From contig JACYXH010000429.1 in assembly GCA_026745465.1 (NCBI GenBank), forward strand, positions 4,665,378 to 4,729,377: a stretch of 64,000 nucleotides of DNA. The letters are read 5' to 3'. Position numbers and translations under genes: made by a program. How positions within the stretch are numbered: the stretch's first letter is position 1; the number at the start of each line of letters is the position of its first letter. This stretch comes from Lota lota. Taxonomy: Eukaryota; Chordata; Actinopteri; Gadiformes; Lotidae. Below, one piece after another: positions 27,272 through 64,000 of this stretch. Below the pieces are notes generated by a model. The model worked only from the letters and a program-made list of their open reading frames with translations. It ran no database searches and had not been told where the DNA came from.

Positions 27272-30200
27272 GGTTCATAGCAGCATGTTAGCATGTTAGC
27301 GAGCAGCAGCAGCAGCAGCAGCTGGAGCTGTGATGCAGTAAATGATTCATATTGAACCGGCAGTCACGTTCACCCTCATGGTGCTCTTAAAGCAGCAGCT
27401 GGCGCGTGTCCCCTACCTCAAGGTCCGGGCTCCCACTGCGGCTATAACACCTCTGGTAAGCCCATTAAAGGACGGCATTATTATTATTTTTCTTTTTTTC
27501 ACCCCACCTTCCCCGGTCCTTGATAATGCTGCTTACATTATGTTCTGGGACATTTCTTTATTCACTGTGGCATCAGAGAACCATTAGCCAGGGCTTGGTG
27601 GAGCACCTAGCCAGCTCCTGGTAATCTGGGCAGGGACTTGGCTGCCTCAGCACCGCTCTCTCTCAGGGAGTACGTCAACCCGCACATAGCATGGAAATGA
27701 ACACTGGCCATATTTAACACATACGTCACTCACTCAGTTGGTTCCCCTTTTCTTTCCTCCCTTCTTCTCCTTCCACCTGGGGCTAATAGTGTCATCTTCT
27801 GGCTAATCTTGATCTCTCTTTCTCTGTCTCTCTCCCTCCTCCTCCTATCTCCTTTGCCTCCCTTGCTCGTATTTTACCGCCGGTCAATTTCGGAGAAGAT
27901 GAAGTGGCGGGATAAGGTCGTCGCATCTGTAAAGGCTCTCTCATTGGGGGCTTAATGAATACCATTAATCCAATCAGAGCACTCGTTGGGACGGCCGTGG
28001 GCTTTCTCTAGTCATGATGAGGCGGCACCATCCACGACAACTAGCGGGCCGAAGTGAAATAATAACTCCTCGGCCTCATGATGATAGTGGCGACGGTGGC
28101 GGCCAGACGTCTTTCCTTGTGCCCATCCTAATGATTGGACTGCCGCAGTGCAGCGTGGGTAAGAAGAACAGACACGCTTTAGTGGAGCGGTGGAGGCGGT
28201 AATTGCCACGATTTTCACATGAACTTTCCTTTTTTTCCTTTAGTGCCGTGAGGGGTTGCTTGGGTTGTGAATTGTTCATTTTGACCCTGTTATTACTTGT
28301 GATGTTTGTCAGTTATTTTTCTGTCACCGGGTGCACATTTAAGGGTCAACGGCACCAGATTCGATGCAATTGTAGGTTGCGCAGTGATGTTTCTGCCTAC
28401 GCCCGGTGATTAAAAATAGAGTGTATGGAAGGTCCTTGGCCCAAAAGATTTAAATAATTAATACAGAGCCCAGTCTCTCCCCTTCATTCACTTTTTATGA
28501 GCCCCCAGTGGGCAGTCCATCACAGCTTAAGCTGTTTATACCACAATCTCCCTGATGGCTCTTTAAAGTTATTTTGTCATTTCCTGTTAGCAGTGCATGA
28601 CGTCTAACCTTTGTTTTCTTTTGGCTGTCTGTTTTTTAAATGATATTCTTCACCACCATTATCAGGATTCAATTGTCTTCTTAAATTGCCATTGTCTTTG
28701 TAAACAGTGGCCTCCACCATGATCCATAGTGCAGTTTATTAAAGTACCCGCGCGTGACTTTTCAGATAAACCCAAGGACAAATTCCCTGGCAGCGAAGAG
28801 AGCTGCCAACAAACAAGCCATCACGCAGCCTTACCACCAGCCATGGGAGATGTGGCGGTGGGGGATGGGGGTGGTAGCGACGAAGGGGAGGGCTATTGTA
28901 CAATCCCCAAGAGGGAGAGAAGGCTGGACAGCTGTGTGCTCAGGCTACACCAGGCCTAAAAATGATGCACTATTCTCATTTCTGCTCTAATGCTATTAAA
29001 AGTTCTGGGGGCCTGGAGACCATAAGGGGGTTTTAGCAGAGGGGTTATTATTTCAAGCGCTTGGCATAAAATAAATCAATCCTTTATCAAAGTCTGCAGC
29101 CCCAATGAACTATGTAATCAAATTGAACAGTGTTCTCCAGTGCAAGTATCCTGTTACTATTTTATTCAATTGAGCTATGAGCTGAGGGCGATGGCTGGAA
29201 TGGAAGCTGGTCTATAAGTCATGGCTGTTATCTACAACCGTAATAGGATATTAATTTTAAAAAAAAATACGATAATGCAAATGATGAGTTTGCCTGGATT
29301 CTTCAGAGGAATAATTCATCTTTGCAGATGCTTTCTCTTCATTACCCTCTCAATATACAAAATAATGATGATCACAAATGCATTAGAACAGTCATAGCTC
29401 ACTGCTCAGATAGTCAGGGCAATGTAGATAAGCATTCATGAAGGCCTTTGTGCAGATTTGCACAGAGTTGTTGGATTATTCAAGTTAAAATAAAACAATG
29501 TCAATATTTTAGCAACAGCTTTCTAGCCTTAATTCTGTGTACTGTTTATATCTAATAATAATACTGCTTTTGAAGCATGTGACATTTGCACATTTCTATT
29601 TTAACATCATCTTTTTGTTATACAAATTCTGAACAACAATTTCTCCCTCCCACTCTCTCTCTCTGTCTCTCTGTCACTCTCTAGGGCTAGTACGCCTGTC
29701 CGACGCCTTCGATTGGACAAGGGCTTTTGCCTGCTCTGTGCTTCTATTCATCCAGTCCCCACTGAATAGCGCCCGTCAAGCAATAGAGCAGATGAAGTGT
29801 TTTTGCTGCTATGGTCAATGAAGAAAATGACAATGAATTTGGAAATTTGCTGATGGCTCCACTTGAAAGAGCAATTCCACAGAATTTAGAGCAGCCACTG
29901 TTTCCATGTTACCTCCCTCCTGGCTCACTATGAAGGCTTCCCTATATTGGCAGAAATTGCACATCATCTGGTAGTGAACGATGTCTAGTCAATGGGTACT
30001 ACTATGTCCATTTGAGGTCATTTTATAGCAGGGTTAAAAAAATAATCTGTATGAATTTGCTTTCCATTCCAACGGCAAATACTATGTGCAACATTGACAT
30101 ACATAAATGTTTATGGTTTGGGGATAAACCTTTTATATACAGACAGACGGCACTTTAGCATCCTTCCAGTACCATGAAAGTGCAATGCAATATTTTGCAA

Positions 30201-32540
30201 TAGTTCATCCATTCCTGTCATCATTGACACAAGGAACAGTGTTAAGCGTTAAGGGGCTCCTAGTCTCACAAATCAGACTTTAGATGAATAGTCTTAAACC
30301 ACACAGTAGGACTGCTGGATCTGAAAATAAGGGACATTATTTATGTCCTTTGAATATGACAATGATACAATGGTCAGGCAAATACTTTACATGAGAAGTC
30401 GAGTGGGTTTTCTCATGCACCATGCTATGCTAGAATACCTGATAATTGAGTCATTCAATGCTTTTTTTTCATTATAAAAGAACGGTTTACCTGTATTACA
30501 TGTTTTAACATTTCCTATACATGCTGGGTATCTGAGTACTAATCCCCAACCACAACTGAAACAATGTTAGGATCTGATGCTGTGTCTGTAACTGAATACA
30601 CAGCTAGATAAAAATGGCCTCTGCACTTTCCGTCTTGTCTTCTCCGAGTGGAGTGAGAGTAGTGCGCCATTAAAAATGACACATTTTCAAATGAGGTGGC
30701 TTTGATTGAACTCATGAAAGGGGACTCAAAGGTGTTCTACTGTACTTCTACTTTCCCAGACATTATGGACGAATCCTTTCAGCTGCACGGTTCTAATTGG
30801 GTCTGCGGGAGCTTCTGGTGACAGTCACTTCCAGTTCAAAGTAGTTTGGCTCCATCACTCATCTAAACAGTTTATTTTTGCTGTAGTAATGAGGTGGGAA
30901 GCTTCGTTCGGTTTTGCTTCTCCATGTATGTGGGGAGATCTACTTTGGTCTGACTGACGAGACGGCTGTACGGACTTTTGCGAGACACTGTCCCTTCCTT
31001 GTAACTGCTGTCAATGAAGGAGTAGCAGCATCAAGCAATTACAATGAGACCATGTCTTTCCGACATAAAAACACACACTTAAACCACAGCCTATATGTAC
31101 ACCCCAATGCAGACATATCTGGCAGTACTCCGGGGATACAAGAAAATAAGAAAACACCACTCAAAAATGTGCAGGGTTTTTGAATGCAGAAACAGCAAAT
31201 GTATGCCTGACATTAAGAGGTGTATCAGTACTCCTTACTCTAGCACAGGGGTTACCAAACCTTTTCATGCTGTGCCCCATCACTGGTACCTTTGACCCTG
31301 GGCCCACCAAATATGTTTACATTGTCATTAACATGAACAAAGAAAAAAGTGAGACAATTAAACTTTCTGAATTGTTGAACAACACACTATTCCCCTTTCA
31401 GTCTTCAAACATAATGATCATGCCTTGAGATAAAGAAGCTCCTATCCTCCTTTCAAATTGTACATACTAGACTACATACTAAAATACACATACACATACA
31501 TATATATATTTTCCTTTCTTTGTATAGTTCACATACTGGGAATACTTCATTCATATTCTAACCCAGTAGTGGAGAACGCTACGTTTTAAGGCTGAATCTG
31601 CTGGCCTGGGGCAGACAACTTATACCATTATGACCCATGGGCCACCTTTAGCCCATCTTTTACCTTTATATAAAGGTTGGTTCTGCCAATTGCATTCACT
31701 TCTTCATCATTTTATGGCCTTATAATCATAGTCATAACAACATCACTGACATTATATTTCCCACAAGCCATGTCCTTTAAGGGTCTATTGGCTTAAAGGT
31801 GGGGTTGATGAATCTTCATCCTGCTGGACCAATCCAATTGCTGGGATGCTGGGGGTTGGGTGCCTTCATTAAACCTTGGTCTGAGGGAGAAGAGGAATGA
31901 ACCATGTTTCCAGTAGCAACAAACACCTGCCTAATCCTCCAATTCCTGGAGGCACAGGGGGTTTGTAAACCCTCTTAATGAGCCTTTCCAGGGTTGAAGT
32001 CAGCAACACTCCACCGAAGGTCCAACACCCGCTATGTCAAACAGACATCTAATAAGAGAATGCACTAGCCACGATTTTCAATCAGCTGCAACACCATTGC
32101 CGGTCTGACCCTGTGCCTGGTGCAGAACAGCAGCTGGCAGTCAACTTCTAGTAACAAAATGGCTTAAGGAAACGGTTGGACTAACTTTCAAAACAGGATA
32201 CTATTCATCCACACCAACACCATCTACAATAATGGGAAATAATTGGATGTATTGCCTTGTCCAAAATATATATGTATTCCTTTCATCTCACACATATTGC
32301 ACAATTGGCCACACTGAGCTTAGGTCTTGAGAATCACAAGTAGAATCATCTTCACAATGCACTGGGGCAATCCACAACGAGCAAAAGAGATTAGCTAGAT
32401 GCCTTCCTGTCTCGGTCTCCTTCTAGCAGAGACAGTGTGATGTATGTACCGTCTGCAAAGGTACACAGCAGCACTGAGTGGGTCCTGGAGTATGCACCAC
32501 AACATCCAGCCCTAAGGGTGTAGGGAGAATGTCTCTGTGC
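27271..32540. other. Intergenic, several candidate regulatory stretches, no gene recognised
   Basis: No coding exon seen. Complex stretches at 27880-28130 (with cttaatgaataccattaatc), 28440-28620 and 28990-29210 lack simple repeats and have many TAAT and TTTAAA-like cores, so they are candidate conserved elements. Around 31245-31330 a motif like ggggttaccaaaccttttca resembles ends of old hAT-type DNA transposons, but no second end was confirmed. Confidence 0.3.
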
Positions 32541-35982
<3,442 letters not shown>

Positions 35983-35995
35983 CACACACACACAC

Positions 35996-36053
<58 letters not shown>
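35983..36053. repeat. (CA)n microsatellite
   Basis: CA repeat with two interruptions, just beyond the inferred 3' end of gria3. Confidence 0.93.
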
Positions 36054-36054
<1 letters not shown>

Positions 36055-36294
36055 GCTATAGAAAATTGAACAATTGCACAAACGACTGCCATTCTTTATA
36101 TATAGTTAGAGATACTGATACACATTGGGAACCTGGGATTAAGGCAAAAAAAAGTGTTATTTGTTTGTTATCTAAAATAAATTAGAAAATTGGAATGTCA
36201 TGTTTACACTCACATTGTACAAAAAAAGAACCCAGACAATTTCTGAAACAAAATCAAAATAAGACATAATCATGGACCGTTGTTTTCTGTACAT

Positions 36295-36300
36295 TTTATT
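36295..36300 (-). promoter_or_regulatory. Candidate gria3 polyadenylation signal
   Basis: AATAAA on the minus strand in the context gtaaataaaatgta. It is the last such hexamer before the composition changes to a (CA)n block near 36053. Single hexamers are common by chance in AT-rich DNA. Confidence 0.4.
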
Positions 36301-37355
36301 TACAAAATGTATTAAAATGATCTGTACAACACCCCGTTAATGAGGTTGAGCTTCTGCATGCACTTCTTGCTCTTCTGTACCCATTACAATGCCTTGAAAT
36401 GTTTGTCTTTTGGAAGGTGTCCTTAGAAAAAAGAAACAAAGGGTAAAACTGGCTTTTACCGAAGAATAACCAGGTGACAGTAACCTACGATCAGTCGTGA
36501 GTAGCAGATCTCTTCAAGCATCCTTGATTTCACATGCAATTTATTTAGAAATAAACCAAAGCAAACATTGAAAATCCTGGGGAACCATGTCTCTCCTTTT
36601 GTCACCGTCATATAAATAAATATCATTTGATTAAATGTACATATCTTTTTTACAGCACTTCTTTTGTCAGTTTGTTCTTTTTTTCTACAAAACTAGCTCT
36701 CCATAGCTTTAGGTGGTTCGATAACTGTCCTTCTAAATCCTATGGAATCACAGTCTTTTTGAAATAACAGAAGTTGGTACAGCAATAAGGAAATGTGCTA
36801 AACTTTAAGACACTCCCTGTTACAACCTTGTATAAATCTATTTTTCAATTGTATTTATATATATATATTTATTTATTGTATATTGTAAAATTCCATTTAC
36901 TAAGTAAATTCACCAAACACTATAATGCTCATAAAAGAAAATTGAAACTGAAAGCAAATCACAACTTGTCGTAAAATGTGTGATTGTTTAACAAAGTTTG
37001 AATTCAAAATACTACTATTTTATAAGCCATTACTGTTATCCATTCACTAGGATTGCAGTTCATCTCTATTTTAATCATTGCTTTTGTTTGGCTTTATGTT
37101 TCATGTAAAAAAGACTTTCATGACTTGGTTTCTGGGAAAAATTTGAAGTGCACATTTATACAAAGATGCCCAGGTTTTTTCACGTTCAACTCACTGAAGA
37201 TAACACACTCAAAACGGATCATCACATTTTCTTTCTTCCAACATAACAAAACCATTGTCATCCGGTTGCATAAAAAAAAAAAAAAACGAAAACACAATGA
37301 ATCTGAAAACACTCTTGGCAGTATTGGAGGTTTGACATGTGACCTGCTTCAGCCA

Positions 37356-37357
<2 letters not shown>

Positions 37358-37390
<33 letters not shown>

Positions 37391-37397
37391 TGTGTGT
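37358..37397. repeat. (GT)n microsatellite in the gria3 3'UTR
   Basis: About 19 GT units with one interruption; (CA)n in transcript sense. Confidence 0.93.
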
Positions 37398-38402
37398 TGA
37401 ACCAAAGTGAAGCAGATCACCGTCTCTTCACCTCTTATTCGTATGTCATGGGCTCCATCAATGCCCTCAGAAGATGACCACAGCAGCACCAGAGTTGAAG
37501 ATTATATAAATTCTCCACTTCATCATGAATGTATAATAATACTCATTCAATAGAATCTGTCTCTGTCTCTGTCTCTCTCTCGCTCTCTCTCGCTCTATTA
37601 AAACAATTACAGGGTCACCGCAAGTAACTCATGGCCTATAAAAAAATCTATTGTCTAGTGTCTTACAGTGCTTTGAATCATTTCTAATAAACTCGTTTGT
37701 GTAACACCAGTGTAGATCTGAACACGGCAGGAGAAGGATGAAGCACAATGATCAATTGATCGCGAGAAAAAAAACAATCAAGCCTTTGTTTTACAAGATT
37801 TGTCCTCATTATGGCACTTGAAAATGTGCTTAGGTTGCAAGTGATGGCTTTAGTTCTCTCGCTCATTCAATGTTTACAGGTCAAATAGGGTGATTATTTT
37901 TCACAGCACATCTTTCCTCATAATGGGGGCTGGAAGCAAGAAAACAAAAAAAAAGCAATGCCATTGCCAATGGGGTTTGCATTGAGTGGACTCTTGAGTT
38001 CCATAAGGCACTGAAAGGGAAGGAACAGCTTCAGTTCTGCCCCTCCCCTAACCCCACCCCAATGACCAGTCCTGTCGCGTCGCTGTCGCAGATTATCGTT
38101 TTATGTCCAAGCGAGAAGAGTTGGCTTGGATCTTGATTCCCGCTCGATCCCTTCCTTCCGTCTGCAGCCGTTCAGTCACAGTTGTAAGGGGACAGTGTGA
38201 ATACAGTCTCCTAAACGCCCGCAGGATGGGAAACAGAGGAACAGAGGAACACGAACACACAGGGAGACACTTAAGGTTGTTTGAATACAGTTTGAATACA
38301 CATGGGCTGACACTTATATATATTTATGCATTATTATCAATGTCGCTATTAATCAACTATGAAGATAGGAGGCTTCACAAGGAACCAGGAGACAACCTAC
38401 CT

Positions 38403-62091
<23,689 letters not shown>

Positions 62092-63043
62092 CTGAGATCA
62101 CACAGGAACATAGTTCAATTCGTCACATACAGTATATTTATATGTATATATGTATACATATGTATTATATATACACATATATATAAAAATAAAACATAAA
62201 TGGTTATACAATGTTTATAAAATCTGGGGACACGTATATTTTATATATATATAGTATATCAGATGACTTTCATTTAAAGTGAATATTTGACTATAGCAAC
62301 ACATTTGTATTTGGCTATATGGGATCTGTTTGGGGAAACTCCACGCCCGTTTGAGCAGAACAATTTAATATTTTATATTCGGTACCCATTTTTTTCTGAT
62401 GGAATTCGTTTCCACAATTGTGGAAGCATTACAAGTTTGTACAAACATTAAAACCCCATCTCGAAAACAACACATTTTATAATTAAGTTATGGTTTTATC
62501 GGAATAAGAACGTCATGCGTCTGTTAACATGTTGAGAGGAAATGTTTGTGTCAAGAAGTTCAGTGATAAACAACAAGTGACTGTATTTATATAACCATGG
62601 CAGGTCGTGTAAACCAGATGTCTGTTTTATTTTGAAAATAGGTTGAATTGCTTTCACTCAAAATCTGCCCTTTCCCCCAGAGGGAGATTTAAGATATACA
62701 ATGTTTATGATGTAGTTGCAACCATCATTTTCTTCATGCTAAGGTCATGTCAGTGCGGTGACACGACATGTGGTTTCTGTGGTTAAATTGGTGGCTTTAA
62801 AATGAAGCATTACAGTACAAAGTCTAAGGATTTGTTTTGCAGACTGCAGTGTGAAAATTAAAGCCAGCCAGGGGAACAGCAGAGAGAAGAAAGAGTGGTG
62901 GCCCCCACATTCAAGGTGTTACGTGTACTATTATTAGTTTAAAACATTGAAAAATAAACTACAATTATCAACAGAGTGTGAACATATAACAGTTTTGATG
63001 TTATTACAAAGATGTCTATGTATTGAGTTACAAAGATATTTAC
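62092..63043 (-). other. gria3 intron 5 (partial)
   Basis: AT-rich, with a TATA/ATAC-rich patch at about 62125-62255. The expected small exon 5 was not recognised. Confidence 0.6.
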
Positions 63044-63822
63044 TTATAGGTACAGTGTGTAGAATTTAAAGGCATCTAGTGGATTTGACTTCACAGAAAT
63101 TGAATATAATAATATTCATAAGTATGTTTCAATTAGTGTATAATCTCATGAAAATAAGAATAGTTTTTGTTACCTAGAGGGAAAATGTGTTTTGGGCTAA
63201 GAGTTATAGGAAGGAGGGGATGTTTTATCCCAATGGCTACTACCCATTTGTGATAATTGTTTACTACGGTCGCTGTGTAGGAGTGTTATAATGAGCGATG
63301 TTGTATATGAAATGTGCTGTACATCATGGCGTTATACTATAAGTGTCCTAGAAGCTTAATCCTCTCTCAGGACATCAGAATGAACCGCTGGCCAGGAGCT
63401 GCCACACACCGTGGAGTTATACTTTAAGTGTCCTAGAAGCTAAACCCTCTCTTGGACATCAACATCAAATGCTGCACAGATGGAGCTGCACACATCCACA
63501 CACAGCATAGCGTTATATATGTGTAGTAGAAGCTTAACCCTCTAAAACAGAAACATCATAAATTGTTAAACATCCATGATTGGTTTTGAGGCCTCTCTTT
63601 AGGAGGAAGTTGGTATCCAAAACAAAGTTGCGATACTACTGCACCGTCATAGCTTATAAAGGTAGCTAATTGTTACTGAAAGTGTTATATGATTGTTAAG
63701 TTTGTTGATCGCTGCTCAGAAAACTTAGAATTCAATTTAACTTTCTGGTTATATGCTGGCCCCTATTTGTTTGAAGTGTGGCGGGAATAATTCGGCCAAA
63801 TCGTACACGTTGCACCTTTAAA
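63044..63822. mobile_element. MITE-like non-autonomous DNA transposon
   Basis: Ends ttataggtacagtgtgta and, at the other side, tacacgttgcacctttaa; these are imperfect terminal inverted repeats of about 18 bp. The left interior (ggcatctagtgg, ttcataagtatgtttcaatt, agtgtataatc) matches a family I recall as widespread in teleosts. No coding capacity. An internal tandem of two-plus units of about 85-95 bp (63329-63545) has expanded it. Superfamily not assigned. Confidence 0.7.
63329..63545 (+). repeat. Internal tandem repeat of the MITE
   Basis: Units beginning gcgttatactataagtgtcc (63329), ggagttatactttaagtgtc (about 63413) and gcgttatatatgtgtag (about 63509), each followed by agaagcttaa-type and ccctct motifs; the third is partial. 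Confidence 0.75.
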
Positions 63823-64000
63823 ACAAACTCTTCAAATGATCATCACTTAATAGATATAAGATACATAACTGTCCTTGCTGGCAAAGTTTATAAGGTAGAT
63901 TTTTTATTATCATTATTATTATTATTTCATATACATTTTTCATAAATGCCAAACAGATAGTTATATCTGGTTGGAATTGCTATTGCAAGAACATACACAT

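Larger units (their letters stand above)
36276..38402 (-). other. gria3: gria3 3' untranslated region (probable extent)
   Basis: AT-rich sequence following the TAA stop with no coding potential. It carries a (CA)n tract in transcript sense (37358-37397), several AU-rich runs and possible AATAAA signals, the last convincing one at 36295-36300. The 3' limit is inferred from that signal only; earlier cleavage, for example near the tttatt cluster at 36866-36880, is possible. Confidence 0.5.

Noticed and set aside
31245-31680. Possible hAT-like DNA transposon remnant (ggggttaccaaaccttttca)
   Set aside because: Only one end resembles known hAT termini; the other end and target duplication could not be found, so it is not listed as an element.
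62092-63043. Search for gria3 exon 5 (expected GYHYIIANL-type sequence)
   Set aside because: No acceptor-exon-donor arrangement coding for the motif was seen; a vaguely similar stretch near 62706-62725 does not translate to it.

Overview
This is eukaryotic, almost certainly teleost, genomic DNA. It has split vertebrate genes with canonical splice sites, very dense (CA)n, (GA)n and poly-G microsatellites, a CR1/L2-type fish LINE fragment, and a teleost-style MITE. Two vertebrate genes are recognisable, both on the minus strand.

Right half (about 36.3-64 kb): the 3' two thirds of an AMPA-type glutamate receptor gene, best matched to GluA3 (gria3; a or b paralogue not resolved). Eleven coding exons can be placed to the base. 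They correspond to exons 6-16 of the standard 16-exon GRIA layout and run from the second half of the amino-terminal domain to the stop codon. Splice phases join consistently and give about 643 residues of a roughly 890-residue receptor; the earlier exons lie beyond 64000. The mutually exclusive flop (43180-43294) and flip (40111-40225) exons are both present, each 115 bp. The Q/R site is genomically Gln. The R/G editing hairpin at the exon 13 donor is preserved with 24 continuous pairs and the A-C mismatch at the edited base. A 2.1 kb 3'UTR probably ends near 36275.

Left edge: the first coding exon of ectodysplasin-A (eda, 6489-6803), encoding the cytoplasmic tail and signal-anchor of this type II TNF ligand, with a minimal upstream ORF whose stop overlaps the main start codon. 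Positions 1-6488 are the start of eda intron 1; no later eda exon was recognised.

Middle (about 7-36 kb): no protein-coding gene is supported. It holds microsatellites, a 5'-truncated LINE with a long open reverse-transcriptase frame (20706-22020), a 143-bp near-perfect inverted repeat around a 604-bp spacer (13028-13917), a CpG-rich promoter-like patch next to one arm, a perfect E-box palindrome (23798-23837), and several complex stretches that look like candidate regulatory elements.

The most interesting items are three structures tied to splicing of the receptor: the R/G editing hairpin, a previously unfamiliar AU-rich hairpin sitting on the branch-point region of the flip exon, and an intronic minisatellite that appears to have amplified the exon 7 donor site about nine times. 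No wholly new gene system was found.
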